A DNA stretch of 64,000 nt, taken from JBBIOU01 sp037443205. GTDB lineage: Bacteria; Bacteroidota; Bacteroidia; Flavobacteriales_D; UBA2798. The DNA lies in NCBI GenBank assembly GCA_037443205.1, contig JBBIOU010000002.1, forward strand, positions 124,001-188,000, in the 5' to 3' direction. Each line of letters starts with the position of its first letter. Positions within the stretch are counted from its first letter, which is position 1. Below, one piece after another: positions 54,211-63,299 of the stretch. Below the pieces are notes generated by a model, which saw only the letters and a program-made list of their open reading frames with translations, did no database searches and was not told the origin of the DNA. The position numbers and the translations under genes are program-made.

Positions 54211-54969
54211 TTATTTGTTTGAATCGGAGTGTTCAGTATTTTTTTTAGCGTTTCTATGGTCTAAATTATGATTGATTATAATATGGAGCGCATGATTGCT
54301 GTTATAGTCCCAAGCTGTATTTCGGTACTGCAATATATGCATATAAGCAATGTTTAAATTTATTTGATCTGTAAAATTAAACTTTAAGCCGGCTTGTATT
54401 CTGTTTTGCTGAAAATCAATCGGAGAAATATTTCTTAAGTAATAGCCAAACTGAAACATGATTTCTTCCTGCAATATAAAATCAAGTTTTTTTGAAAGGT
54501 GTTTGTGCCAGGAAAAAGCAAAACGCATACGGATATAAAAGCCGTCTTCGCGAAAATAGTTATAAAGAAATTTTCTTTCTTCCAACCTGAATCTAAAAAA
54601 AATATCTCTGTTATCATTTTTATCGGCAAAGAGTAATTGCTGCCATAATCTGTGCTCAAAACGTATTCTTCGCGAATCATCCCGCCCGGGCACCATAAAA
54701 GCATAGCCGGCACTTAGCGTTAATGAGGGTGATTGATAATAATTAATCCCAAATCTGCCAAGAGATTGAAAGTGATTATTGATAAATGCTCCTCTGCGAT
54801 GATTTATGTCCAGGCTGTAACCCCACTTATCGGTGGCTCGGTATTGCAAATTATAAGCAAGCCAAATTTGCTCATCTGTATAGAATATGTACTGCGGGCG
54901 TTGAGCTTGTGAATTAGCAAAAAGAGCAGTAAAGAAAAATGATAAAATAATTATATAACGCAAAAGCAT
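54211..54969 (-). CDS. DUF2490 outer-membrane-type protein
   Basis: I place the start at ATG 54969, which gives a signal peptide (MLLRYIIILSFFFTALFANSQ); the open frame extends to 55203 but crosses the ttcA gene. The 252-residue mature protein matches DUF2490: DEQIWLAYNLQYRATDKWGY, NDNRDIFFRFRLEERKF and the final strand LNIAYMHILQYRNTAW. It is predicted to be a beta-barrel outer-membrane protein of unknown role. It is divergent from ttcA, sharing a very tight promoter region. Confidence 0.8.
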   Translation of the reverse strand: MLLRYIIILSFFFTALFANSQAQRPQYIFYTDEQIWLAYNLQYRATDKWGYSLDINHRRGAFINNHFQSLGRFGINYYQSPSLTLSAGYAFMVPGRDDSRRIRFEHRLWQQLLFADKNDNRDIFFRFRLEERKFLYNYFREDGFYIRMRFAFSWHKHLSKKLDFILQEEIMFQFGYYLRNISPIDFQQNRIQAGLKFNFTDQINLNIAYMHILQYRNTAWDYNSNHALHIIINHNLDHRNAKKNTEHSDSNK

Positions 54970-54985
54970 GGCATCTATTAATGTG

Positions 54986-55001
54986 CAAATATATAACTTT
55001 G
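54986..55001. promoter_or_regulatory. Two abutting divergent -7 boxes
   Basis: CAAATATATAACTTTG is a reverse TATATTTG (54986-54993) immediately followed by a forward TAACTTTG (54994-55001), both TAnnTTTG. The first serves the DUF2490 gene and the second ttcA (ATG 55006). Only one polymerase can open this site at a time. Confidence 0.55.
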
Positions 55002-55005
55002 CTGT

Positions 55006-55800
55006 ATGCATAACCCGCCTATACTGAAAACAAATACAGATATTGATAAAATTGCTCATCGCATACGCAAAAATGTTTGGCAAGCAATCAATGATTATAA
55101 CATGATAGTGCCGGGCGATAAAGTTATGGTTTGTATTTCGGGAGGAAAAGATAGTTATACCTTGCTGGATATATTGCTGCATATTCAGCTTGCCATGCAG
55201 CATAGTTTTGAAATTATTGCCGTAAATTTAGATCAAAAGCAACCCGGTTTTCCGGAGCATATCTTGCCGGAATATTTAGCCTCCATCAACGTACCTTTTA
55301 AAATAATTGAACGTGATACATACAGCATAGTTAAAGAAAAAATACCCGAAGGTAAAACCATGTGTAGTTTATGTTCGCGCTTGCGCAGGGGAATATTATA
55401 TGATGCAGCCAGCGAAATGGGTGTAACAAAAATTGCTTTAGGTCATCATCAAAACGATATTATTGAAACTTTTTTTCTAAACCTGTTTTTTGCCGGTAAA
55501 ACTGAGGCTATGCCGGCTATTTATAAAACGGATGATAAAAGACATATTGTAATTCGTCCCTTGGCTTATTGCAAAGAGAAAGATATTGCTATATATGCCC
55601 AACACAAAGCTTTTCCGGTTATACCGTGTAATTTATGCGGCTCGCAAGAAAATTTGCAGCGCAAAAAAATAAAAGAAATGATGAGTGAATGGGAAAAAAT
55701 ATATCCTGATAGAAATGAGATTATTTTTACGGCATTAAAAAATATACATCCTTCACATTTATTTGATAAAAAATTGTATGATTTTAATAATTTAATGTAG
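55006..55800 (+). CDS. ttcA: tRNA 2-thiocytidine synthetase TtcA family protein
   Basis: TtcA adds sulfur to cytidine 32 of certain tRNAs using ATP and an iron-sulfur cluster. The 264-residue protein has the PP-loop (CISGGKDSYTLLDIL), the central CxxC (CSLCSRLRRG) and a later CNLCG motif, and the helix GHHQNDIIETFFLNLFF. The length and order of motifs fit TtcA. The start is close to its promoter box, giving a leader of about five bases. It converges with the DUF58 gene. Confidence 0.9.
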   Translation: MHNPPILKTNTDIDKIAHRIRKNVWQAINDYNMIVPGDKVMVCISGGKDSYTLLDILLHIQLAMQHSFEIIAVNLDQKQPGFPEHILPEYLASINVPFKIIERDTYSIVKEKIPEGKTMCSLCSRLRRGILYDAASEMGVTKIALGHHQNDIIETFFLNLFFAGKTEAMPAIYKTDDKRHIVIRPLAYCKEKDIAIYAQHKAFPVIPCNLCGSQENLQRKKIKEMMSEWEKIYPDRNEIIFTALKNIHPSHLFDKKLYDFNNLM

Positions 55801-55805
55801 ATTGA

Positions 55806-57140
55806 TTATATCATACCTCTGGATTTTAATTCCAAATATTTATTGATGGTATCAACTGATAATTTTTCGGGACTGGTTAGTACACATTGTATCCCTAAAT
55901 TTTTTAATTCGTAAACCATAAGCTTCTTTTCGAAAATAAGATTTTGAGCAATGGTTTTTGTATAAATATCTTTTAATGAATTAGCGGGGATTTGAGTTAT
56001 GTTTACCAACTCGCTGTTTTCAAAAAATATCACTACGAGCAAGTGTTGCTTATTTAACTTTCTTAATACAGGCAATGCTCGTTGCAGTGCATAATGACTT
56101 TCAAAATTGGTAAAAAGCAAAAGCAGACTGCGGCCTTTGATGGTTTTTAAAACGGCATGATATAACAATTCATAATTGCTTTCCAGAAAATGTGTTTTTT
56201 GTTTATAAAGAATTTCGAGTATGCGTTTTATTTGTGTTGAATTACTTTCTGATTTTAATCTGCTACCTATCTTATTACTAAATGTAATCAAGCCGGCACG
56301 GTCGTATTTTCTGAGAGCGATATTAGAAATTACCAGAGCTGAATTAATGGCATAATCAAGCAAAGTCATACCTGAAAAGGGCATTTGCATGGATCTGCTT
56401 TTATCTATTATACAATATACCTGTTGCGATTTTTCATCTTCATATTGGTTAACCATTAATTCATTTTTACGACTGGTGGCTTTCCAGTTTATGCTTCTGT
56501 AATCATCTCCCTGCACGTAGTTTTTAATTTGTTCAAATTCGTTGCTATGTCCTAATCTACGAACACGTTTGATACCTTGGGACAAGGATAATTTTGAAAA
56601 CACCTGTAATTCATATTTGCGCATTTGTATAACCGATGGATATACCGAAACTGTTTTTTTTGCGCTTATTGTTATTCTTCGTTGTATTAAATTAAGAGGG
56701 GTAGAAATGAAAATATGTATGTTTCCAAACTCATATATTCCTCTGTCAAGCGGTTTTATCAGATAGCTTAATGATTTAGTTTCTCCGGGGTTGAGCTGTG
56801 TCTTTAATTTTAAATTTCGCAACTGTAACTGATAGGGTGCTTCATCTATCACTTCTAAGAAAACCGGAATACGCATTTTACTGAACACTTTGATTTTTAC
56901 GGGTTGCTCATCACCTAAGGATAATTGATTATGAACAAAACGATTGGCAAGTATGGTATTACCGCTCAAATAAAGTACTATACCATCTGCCGTAAGTAAT
57001 GAACATACAACCACCAACGCAAATCTTGCTAAAGGAAATAAATAAACATAGTTATAACTAAATACGAACAGGGTAATTACAATTGTAATTAATAAAAACA
57101 AGCGTGACTTAAGAAATATGCTTTTAATAAATTTTATCAC
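55806..57140 (-). CDS. DUF58 domain protein (vWA-like)
   Basis: The 444-residue protein has two N-terminal membrane helices (about 12-58), a beta-rich region (about 75-190) and the DUF58 core (about 200-280; GDDYRSINWKATSRKNELMV). The vWA-like MIDAS motif is DKSRSM. Such proteins work with MoxR ATPases. It is the last gene of a five-gene operon, overlapping the MoxR gene by four bases (ATGA). Confidence 0.92.
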   Translation of the reverse strand: MIKFIKSIFLKSRLFLLITIVITLFVFSYNYVYLFPLARFALVVVCSLLTADGIVLYLSGNTILANRFVHNQLSLGDEQPVKIKVFSKMRIPVFLEVIDEAPYQLQLRNLKLKTQLNPGETKSLSYLIKPLDRGIYEFGNIHIFISTPLNLIQRRITISAKKTVSVYPSVIQMRKYELQVFSKLSLSQGIKRVRRLGHSNEFEQIKNYVQGDDYRSINWKATSRKNELMVNQYEDEKSQQVYCIIDKSRSMQMPFSGMTLLDYAINSALVISNIALRKYDRAGLITFSNKIGSRLKSESNSTQIKRILEILYKQKTHFLESNYELLYHAVLKTIKGRSLLLLFTNFESHYALQRALPVLRKLNKQHLLVVIFFENSELVNITQIPANSLKDIYTKTIAQNLIFEKKLMVYELKNLGIQCVLTSPEKLSVDTINKYLELKSRGMI

Positions 57141-58153
57141 CTGGGTACTTGTGTTTTTTGAATAATTTCAAAGATTACGTCTTCAGGTTTTAATCCTTCC
57201 ATTTCTGCTTCGGGGGTAAGTATAATACGGTGATTTAAAACAAATGGTGCAAGGTATTGTATATCATCAGGCAAAATAAAATCTCTGCCCTTAATTGCTG
57301 CTAGCGCCTTTGCAGATTTAATCATAGCCAGCGATGCACGTGGTGACGCTCCCAGATAAAGCTTACCATGCTCACGCGTACTGTAAACAATTTCGGCAAT
57401 GTATTTAACTAATTGTTCTTCTATTTTAACTCTTTTAACGCATTCCTGCAGCTCATTTAATAATTCGGGTGTAAACACCGGCTGTATTTCTTCGAGTGAT
57501 GGTGTTTTTATTTCATCTTTATATCGAAGTAAAATTTGTTGTTCTTCGGTTAAAGTAGGGTAATTTAATTTAATTCTGAATATAAAGCGATCCAGTTGTG
57601 CTTCGGGCAAACGGTATGTTCCTTCTTGTTCTATGGGGTTTTGGGTTGCCAACACTAAAAATGGATATTGCATAATGTAAGTTTGTCCGTCATAGGTGGC
57701 TTGTCTTTCTTCCATCACTTCAAAAAGTGCTGCCTGAGTTTTGGCAGGTGCTCTGTTTATCTCGTCTATCAAAACTATGTTGGCAAAAACCGGCCCTTTT
57801 CTGAAAACAAATTCACCATCTTTTTGATTATACACTGATGTTCCGATTACGTCTGAAGGCATTAAATCAGGTGTAAATTGTATTCTGGAAAATTTTACCG
57901 AAAAAGTTTGTGCCAGTAATTTTGCAGTTAATGTTTTGGCAATACCCGGCACTCCTTCTAATAAAATGTGCCCGTTTGCCAGCATTCCGACTAATAACAA
58001 ATCTATCATATCGTCTTGTCCGATCAGGTATTTTTTTATCTCCAAACGTGTCGCATGGATGGCATCGGTTATTTTTTTTACATTCTCTGCCGATTGATTT
58101 AGCAGTGGATTAATAATATTTCCGTCCGGATTTTGATTGATGTTTTCTTCCAT
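57137..58153 (-). CDS. MoxR-family AAA+ ATPase
   Basis: The 338-residue AAA+ chaperone has Walker A (ILLEGVPGIAKTLTAKL), Walker B (IVLIDEINRAPAKTQAALFE), sensor 1 (LATQNPIEQEGTYRLPEAQL) and the lid region (YLGASPRASLAMIKSAKALA). MoxR proteins usually mature or insert metal into partner proteins, working with vWA proteins. Its partner is the DUF58 protein downstream. The gene lies 6 bp after the DUF4350 gene. Confidence 0.94.
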   Translation of the reverse strand: MEENINQNPDGNIINPLLNQSAENVKKITDAIHATRLEIKKYLIGQDDMIDLLLVGMLANGHILLEGVPGIAKTLTAKLLAQTFSVKFSRIQFTPDLMPSDVIGTSVYNQKDGEFVFRKGPVFANIVLIDEINRAPAKTQAALFEVMEERQATYDGQTYIMQYPFLVLATQNPIEQEGTYRLPEAQLDRFIFRIKLNYPTLTEEQQILLRYKDEIKTPSLEEIQPVFTPELLNELQECVKRVKIEEQLVKYIAEIVYSTREHGKLYLGASPRASLAMIKSAKALAAIKGRDFILPDDIQYLAPFVLNHRIILTPEAEMEGLKPEDVIFEIIQKTQVPR

Positions 58154-58159
58154 ATTATT

Positions 58160-59509
58160 TTAATTACAGTTATTGTAAAAATATTCCAGTTGTTGATGCA
58201 AGTTTATAAGTTCTTCACGGGATGTATGACTTATATTTTGCATCTTTTCAAATGTTGTGTGTAAGGTAAAAATTTTTTCTTTATCAACGCCCGATTTTCT
58301 GGCTAATATTTCGAGTATTACAGGATTATTATCGGTTATACTTAAAAAATATTTTTCGCGTATGTAATGGAGCCAGATTTTTCGCATTTGTAAGGCAATG
58401 CTTTTGTGTTTGTGTTGTTGCAGGTATATACCACTTAATATTTGGGCAAATTCTACCGAGGTATTTTTTTTCTCTTCAACCGGGGGTATAATACTTTGTT
58501 TACGCTTACTGCGAAACAACAAATACAAAGCAACCGCTGACAGCATTGTATAAAAAGCCCATCGTAAGGGCGGGTTTCTTAAAATAAATTGCAATGGGCT
58601 TTCTTTAATTTTATTTATCGTTTGTTTATCCTGGTTGATTATTTCGAGAGCCGCATATTTATCCCATATAATATTTCCATCGGGTAAATGAGATAATAAC
58701 TTTTCGGCATGTTGTACATTGCGTTCTTTAAGCATCGAAATGTTGGTAAAACAAAGCGGAACGCTATGAAAATAAAATGCTCCTTTGCCATAAGGAATTT
58801 TTATAAAAACCGGATGTTTGTTTTCGTTTATTTCGAGAACTTTATATTCTTTTTGCGCTGACAACAACCCGGTTATACTGTCTTCTAACGGAGCGACAGT
58901 ATCTATATATTCCTTTACTTCTACTTCTTCATCTGTATTTAATTCTAAACTATCAAAATACCACCAATCGGTTAATGATATTATTCCGTTATAATAGTAT
59001 CGAAATTTATAATGAGTTTCCTGAACTAAATTTGTGTCGGTAAAATTTAATTCGGTTTTAAAGTGCAGGTTATGACTTATTTCCAACGAAACATCCGATA
59101 TTATATCGCTTAAATCGTATGGCAAAGTTTCTGCGGCAACAAATGCAAAATTGCCTTCTTCAACAAATTCTTTTATATTGCTGCAATTATCATAAGGTAA
59201 ATAAAGGTCTTTACAAACCGTAACGTATATTGCAGGGATATTGCTTTTATTGACAGGCTTTTCTAATTTGTTAGTAATCTCATTAAATTTTAGCTTTTTG
59301 TCGATTGTATATTTTTTCAGTAATTCGTAAAAAAGATACGTGTCGTATGGTGATTTGCCTTGGGGGCTGTATTTTTCTTTCCAGTTTATTGTTTTTTTAG
59401 GTATTACTTTATTTTTTTTATATGCTTCTATATCAGATAAAAAATAGAATAAAAAAAGAGCAATAAAAATTATTGCAACAAATCCATATATCAGTTTTTT
59501 ATTATTCAA
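58160..59509 (-). CDS. DUF4350 membrane protein
   Basis: The 449-residue protein has an N-terminal membrane helix (about 7-26), a large extracytoplasmic domain with a ThuA-like beta fold (about 45-300; NIKEFVEEGNFAFVAAETLP) and a second helix (about 312-330) followed by a cytoplasmic helical tail. This matches DUF4350 in MoxR operons of Bacteroidota. The gene starts one base after the DUF4129 stop codon, so expression is coupled. Confidence 0.8.
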   Translation of the reverse strand: MNNKKLIYGFVAIIFIALFLFYFLSDIEAYKKNKVIPKKTINWKEKYSPQGKSPYDTYLFYELLKKYTIDKKLKFNEITNKLEKPVNKSNIPAIYVTVCKDLYLPYDNCSNIKEFVEEGNFAFVAAETLPYDLSDIISDVSLEISHNLHFKTELNFTDTNLVQETHYKFRYYYNGIISLTDWWYFDSLELNTDEEVEVKEYIDTVAPLEDSITGLLSAQKEYKVLEINENKHPVFIKIPYGKGAFYFHSVPLCFTNISMLKERNVQHAEKLLSHLPDGNIIWDKYAALEIINQDKQTINKIKESPLQFILRNPPLRWAFYTMLSAVALYLLFRSKRKQSIIPPVEEKKNTSVEFAQILSGIYLQQHKHKSIALQMRKIWLHYIREKYFLSITDNNPVILEILARKSGVDKEKIFTLHTTFEKMQNISHTSREELINLHQQLEYFYNNCN

Positions 59510-59510
59510 T

Positions 59511-60287
59511 TTATTTTTCTATTTTTTGCAGATAATTTTTAAACAAAGGTTCAACTATGTAAAATTCGTTTTCATTAAGCTGGCGTTTGCCATACCAAAT
59601 CATTTCAAACAAATTTACACAGGTATGAAAAGTTGAAAAGTGAGCATTGTTTTGCATTTCCCGTAGGTATTGGGTATTGGTTTTTTTCTTGTCCCATGTA
59701 ATCAATTCCTTTTCTTTAAGTAGTTTAATAATAAAAACAAAATAAATTCTGACTGCCAAGCGGTAATCTTTTTCGGCCATGGCTTTAGCAAGCATTTGTT
59801 CAAGTTCTGATTGGGTTTTTTCTATGCTGTCTTGTAAATTTTCTTCGTCTGTTTTTTGAATAATTTTTGGGTTGCCGGTTTTTTTATTATACAACCATAT
59901 CCAAAGCAATACACCAATTATGATGACACTCAATAAAATTAATAAAACTGTACTTAGCCATGGCGGAATGGAGATGGGTTTGCGGGTTGTTTGTTTATTC
60001 TGCATCTCAGTATTTCGCTGCGAATACTTACCCAATCCTTTTTGATTATTAGATTTTTTTTTATCTAAGTTTTTATCACTTTGATTGGGTTTTGATTTTA
60101 TGGTTTCATCGTCTTCAAAATTTTTTGTCCAGTCTTCAGCAATATTCTTTTCATCATAACTTAAATCGCGTTTAAGTTCTTTCCATTTTTCACGATCTAA
60201 TTTTTTTATGGGTAATGACTGTGAACAAACACCCATTGCGGCAAGCAAGAAAAGCACTACAATCAAATGAAATTTCAGGTTATTCAT
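59511..60287 (-). CDS. DUF4129 membrane protein
   Basis: I place the start at ATG 60287 (signal peptide MNNLKFHLIVVLFLLAAMGV); an in-frame ATG at 60326 lies within the SpoIIM gene. The 258-residue protein has an extracytoplasmic N-terminal region, a charged linker, a membrane helix (about 111-132) and a C-terminal cytoplasmic domain with IRIYFVFIIKLLKEKELI-type helices (DYRLAVRIYFV, WDKKKTNTQYLREM), typical of DUF4129. It overlaps the SpoIIM stop by 8 bp. Confidence 0.82.
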   Translation of the reverse strand: MNNLKFHLIVVLFLLAAMGVCSQSLPIKKLDREKWKELKRDLSYDEKNIAEDWTKNFEDDETIKSKPNQSDKNLDKKKSNNQKGLGKYSQRNTEMQNKQTTRKPISIPPWLSTVLLILLSVIIIGVLLWIWLYNKKTGNPKIIQKTDEENLQDSIEKTQSELEQMLAKAMAEKDYRLAVRIYFVFIIKLLKEKELITWDKKKTNTQYLREMQNNAHFSTFHTCVNLFEMIWYGKRQLNENEFYIVEPLFKNYLQKIEK

Positions 60288-62151
60288 AATCGCTTTCTTG
60301 TTCGTGTGTTTTATTGGTTTTGCCAAATATTTTTAGTTTTTCAAATAAGCCAGTGGCATATTTTTTTTCATGTTCACTATACCAGGTTAGAGCATAAGCA
60401 AAAACAATAAGCGGTATTGACAAATGAATAAAAAGAATGTTTTGCAGTGCAAGCAAACTATTACTAATAAGTTCAAAATTATCCGCTTCAATAATTGTTA
60501 TCCATTTTATAGATTCAAAAGCATAATATTGTACAGGAGCATCTGTTAAAAAAAACAATAATATCAATATGCCTGTTAAGGCAAAAAACAGGGCAAAATT
60601 ATTAGCCCAGTTTGTAAAAGAGAAACCAACTGATTCAATTAAAGATCTATAATGTCCGGCTGCCAGAGGATATATTAATGGCAATAGCAAGGGCAAAACT
60701 ATGATTAGTATAATCAAATAAGACATACTAAAATAAACCGATAAAAAATATACAATAAATACGACAGGCCATGCAAAAAATACATTGGTAAAATATTTTT
60801 TATAAAAATGTTTTTGATTTGACTTATAATTAACCAAAGTAGCCATATATGCAGCATTGAGTGAAAACGCGAAAGTATTCATTAAAAAAACATCCCACGA
60901 AAAATTATCGGTGCAGGAAAAAATTAATTTTAAAATACGATAAAATGGTAATTGATAACTGACATAATATTTGTTTTGAAAAAATGTATATGCTGCAATA
61001 ATTAACGATAACGGAATAAAAGTCAGCCACAAGGGTTTTGCGAATCGTGGATATAACTTTCTGAATAAAAAAAAGGCATCTGCAAATACTTCATTCATCG
61101 GTCTTATTTTATTTAACTCGATTTCTTTTTGTGGCAACGAAGGTGCTTTTTCTTTAATTAAAATAATTGACGGGTTTTTCCGAACTACTATTTGCGGGTA
61201 AATTATAAAATAAATTATCATAATAGCCAGGGATGAAAATATTATGAGTAATTTTAGTGCAACGGGCATATCGCTGTATCGGCTAACCCAACTTTCAATG
61301 ATGGCAGCAAACAATATAAACGGAAACAAGCCCAGCATAATCTTAATACCTCTTTTTGCAGCGATTTGTAAAGAGTGTATTCTGCTCCAGGTATCCGGAA
61401 ACATCAGGCCACTGCCTAACGTAAGACCGGCTGCTCCGGCAATGATAATGGAACAAATTTCGAATGCACCATGAAGCCAAATTACACTAAAGGAAGTAAA
61501 TAATAATGCCTTTGCAGTAGCTAAGCCGGTTTGTAGGCCTTTAAAATAAAAATACGACTGAAAGGTGCCAATTATAATACCATTATATACCAAAATAAAT
61601 ACGGTGCCTATGCCGAGCAATATGCCTAATGCAAAAGTTATAAAAGCTATTTGAATGTTATTGAAAAAAATCTGCAGAAACATGGGCAACTCACTTTGTT
61701 GTTGATATACCGCCATAGGATTTCCGTTTTCAATATATTCATTAGTCTTTTCTATATAATAATCTCCTAAGATTAAATTGGCAAATGACAAATCATCAGC
61801 TGTTGAAAACACTCCTGCCAAGGCAGCAATCACAAAAATTAAAAATGAATACAGAATATGTTTGCGTGCTCTGTATAATTCCAGAGGCAAACTTATTGTC
61901 CAAAATCTAAAAAACTGACGAAATGATTGTTTTTGTAGTTTATATAATCCTGTAAATACTTTTTGTGCCAGATAATTTAAATATACTCTAACCGAGCGCT
62001 TGGGATAATATGTTCTGGCGTATGAAAGGTCTTCGGTTATTTCAATAAATAATTTACCTAACTCATCGGGATTGGTATTTTTTTCGCGGTAGAGTTTTTC
62101 AAAACGTTTCCACTTATCTTTATTTTGTTCTATGAACTTTATTTCTTTCAT
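60280..62151 (-). CDS. SpoIIM-like membrane protein fused to a second membrane domain
   Basis: The 623-residue protein has an N-terminal cytoplasmic helical region (about 1-90), a SpoIIM-like (DUF95) membrane domain (about 95-330; ILLGIGTVFILVYNGIIIGTFQ, HGAFEICSIIIAGAAGL, shown as FGLxG patterns), and a second membrane part (about 370-600) with about six helices. The name comes from a sporulation protein, but here it is part of the MoxR-DUF58 operon and nothing suggests sporulation. It is the first gene of that operon. Its start codon lies inside an inverted repeat (TTGCTTAG/CTAAGCAA). Confidence 0.85.
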   Translation of the reverse strand: MKEIKFIEQNKDKWKRFEKLYREKNTNPDELGKLFIEITEDLSYARTYYPKRSVRVYLNYLAQKVFTGLYKLQKQSFRQFFRFWTISLPLELYRARKHILYSFLIFVIAALAGVFSTADDLSFANLILGDYYIEKTNEYIENGNPMAVYQQQSELPMFLQIFFNNIQIAFITFALGILLGIGTVFILVYNGIIIGTFQSYFYFKGLQTGLATAKALLFTSFSVIWLHGAFEICSIIIAGAAGLTLGSGLMFPDTWSRIHSLQIAAKRGIKIMLGLFPFILFAAIIESWVSRYSDMPVALKLLIIFSSLAIMIIYFIIYPQIVVRKNPSIILIKEKAPSLPQKEIELNKIRPMNEVFADAFFLFRKLYPRFAKPLWLTFIPLSLIIAAYTFFQNKYYVSYQLPFYRILKLIFSCTDNFSWDVFLMNTFAFSLNAAYMATLVNYKSNQKHFYKKYFTNVFFAWPVVFIVYFLSVYFSMSYLIILIIVLPLLLPLIYPLAAGHYRSLIESVGFSFTNWANNFALFFALTGILILLFFLTDAPVQYYAFESIKWITIIEADNFELISNSLLALQNILFIHLSIPLIVFAYALTWYSEHEKKYATGLFEKLKIFGKTNKTHEQESDYE

Positions 62152-62205
62152 TGCTTAGCCTAAAATAAATATTTTAGCTTAAAATAAAGGTTTTAAACTA
62201 AGCAA
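62149..62205. promoter_or_regulatory. Nested inverted repeats at the start of the MoxR operon
   Basis: TTGCTTAG (62151-62158) and CTAAGCAA (62198-62205) form an 8-bp inverted repeat. Within it CTAAAAT-AAAT-ATTTTAG (62160-62177) is a second one. Both cover the 5' end of the operon and the start codon. They could be an operator or an RNA hairpin hiding the start. Confidence 0.4.
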
Positions 62206-62231
62206 TAATAAAGAAAAAAACTAAAAAAAGA

Positions 62232-62873
62232 TTATTTTTCGAATTTACTGTATCCCTTTGGAATTTCGAATAAACTATTATCTAATGTTTGCTCTTTGAT
62301 AGAAGTAACTTTTAATAAAGATAAAAGCGTACCGTCTAATTTTTTTTCTTCACCAATCATCGGGAATACGTTGCCTACATCGGGTATTTTTAAAAAATAA
62401 ACCGAAGTTTTATCCATGCGATTCATGGTTTTTAACATAGGTAACAAAAAAGTAAAATTATCACCACCTACCCAATAGGTTATAACCCTCGACTCGTCTT
62501 TACAGGTAACTTTTATTTCGCTGCATTTGTATCCTTGAATATCTTTGGTATTGCCTGTTTTTTTTACCTCAACCGCAACGTCTTTAGGTATTCGGTTATT
62601 AGGCACATCCATATATAATTTTCTGTCGGGGCTTAATCCAATTACTTTATTGGCTGTGGTGTTAACCAGCATAATACCTTGCAGTGTTCCATCGCTTCCA
62701 TAATCTTCTATTCTGATTTTATCGTCTTTGATGAAATATTTATATTTCATTTGCGAAGAGCCTGCTTTACGATCAAACTCAATAACTCCTTCAAAGGGAG
62801 TCTTTGATTGAAACGGAACAAACTGTAAAAACAAAGTTGTGAGTAAAATAAATGAAGCTATTTTTTTTGTCAT
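62232..62873 (-). CDS. DUF4412 exported protein
   Basis: The 213-residue protein has a signal peptide (MTKKIASFILLTTLFLQFVP) and a DUF4412 domain: FEGVIEFDRKAGSS, KYFIKDDKIRIEDYG, TLQGIMLVNTTANKVIGLSP, IQGYKCSEIKVTC and DVGNVFPMIGEEKK. It probably resides in the periplasm or outer leaflet. No role is known. A TAACTTTG box precedes it. Confidence 0.85.
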   Translation of the reverse strand: MTKKIASFILLTTLFLQFVPFQSKTPFEGVIEFDRKAGSSQMKYKYFIKDDKIRIEDYGSDGTLQGIMLVNTTANKVIGLSPDRKLYMDVPNNRIPKDVAVEVKKTGNTKDIQGYKCSEIKVTCKDESRVITYWVGGDNFTFLLPMLKTMNRMDKTSVYFLKIPDVGNVFPMIGEEKKLDGTLLSLLKVTSIKEQTLDNSLFEIPKGYSKFEK

Positions 62874-62890
62874 AAAATTTACATTTGTAT

Positions 62891-62898
62891 CAAAGTTA
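62891..62898 (-). promoter_or_regulatory. -7 promoter box of the DUF4412 gene (TAACTTTG, reverse strand)
   Basis: The reverse strand reads TAACTTTG 17 bases before the DUF4412 ATG. A TTTG on the same strand is 15 bases further upstream, slightly closer than normal. Confidence 0.5.
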
Positions 62899-62930
62899 CA
62901 AAATATATTTTAACAAATTTTGTTCCGAAA

Positions 62931-63296
62931 ATGTCAGACATCCATGAAACAGGTAAAATAGGCGAGCAAAAAGCGTGCAAATTGCTTGAAAATAAAGGTT
63001 ATCATATTGTAAAAACGAACTGGCGCTTTGGTTCTTTAGAAATAGATATTATTGCCGAAAATGATGAATATATTGTTTTTGTTGAGGTAAAAACCCGTTC
63101 GAGTAATCGTTTTGGCGAACCGGCAGTATTTGTAAACAAAACCAAGCAAAAACAACTGATAAAAGCAGCTCAGGCCTATATTGAAAGAAATAAAATTGAT
63201 AAAGAAGCACGTTTTGACATTATATCCGTTTTAACAGGCTCTCAAACATTCTCCTTGCAACATATAGAATCTGCCTTTTATCCGGGCATAAAATAA
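62931..63296 (+). CDS. YraN (UPF0102) family putative endonuclease
   Basis: This 121-residue protein belongs to the UPF0102 family. It has a restriction-endonuclease-like core: GEQKACKLLENKGYHIV, GSLEIDIIAENDEYIVFVEV, KTRSSNRFG and ARFDIISV. The conserved acidic residues and the E-x-K motif of the PD-(D/E)xK fold are present. The function in vivo is not established. It is transcribed divergently from the DUF4412 gene and ends at a hairpin. Confidence 0.9.
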   Translation: MSDIHETGKIGEQKACKLLENKGYHIVKTNWRFGSLEIDIIAENDEYIVFVEVKTRSSNRFGEPAVFVNKTKQKQLIKAAQAYIERNKIDKEARFDIISVLTGSQTFSLQHIESAFYPGIK

Positions 63297-63299
63297 TAA

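Noticed and set aside
60280..62151. SpoIIM similarity taken as evidence for sporulation
   Set aside because: No other sporulation gene is present and the phylum does not sporulate; the family is widespread in MoxR operons.
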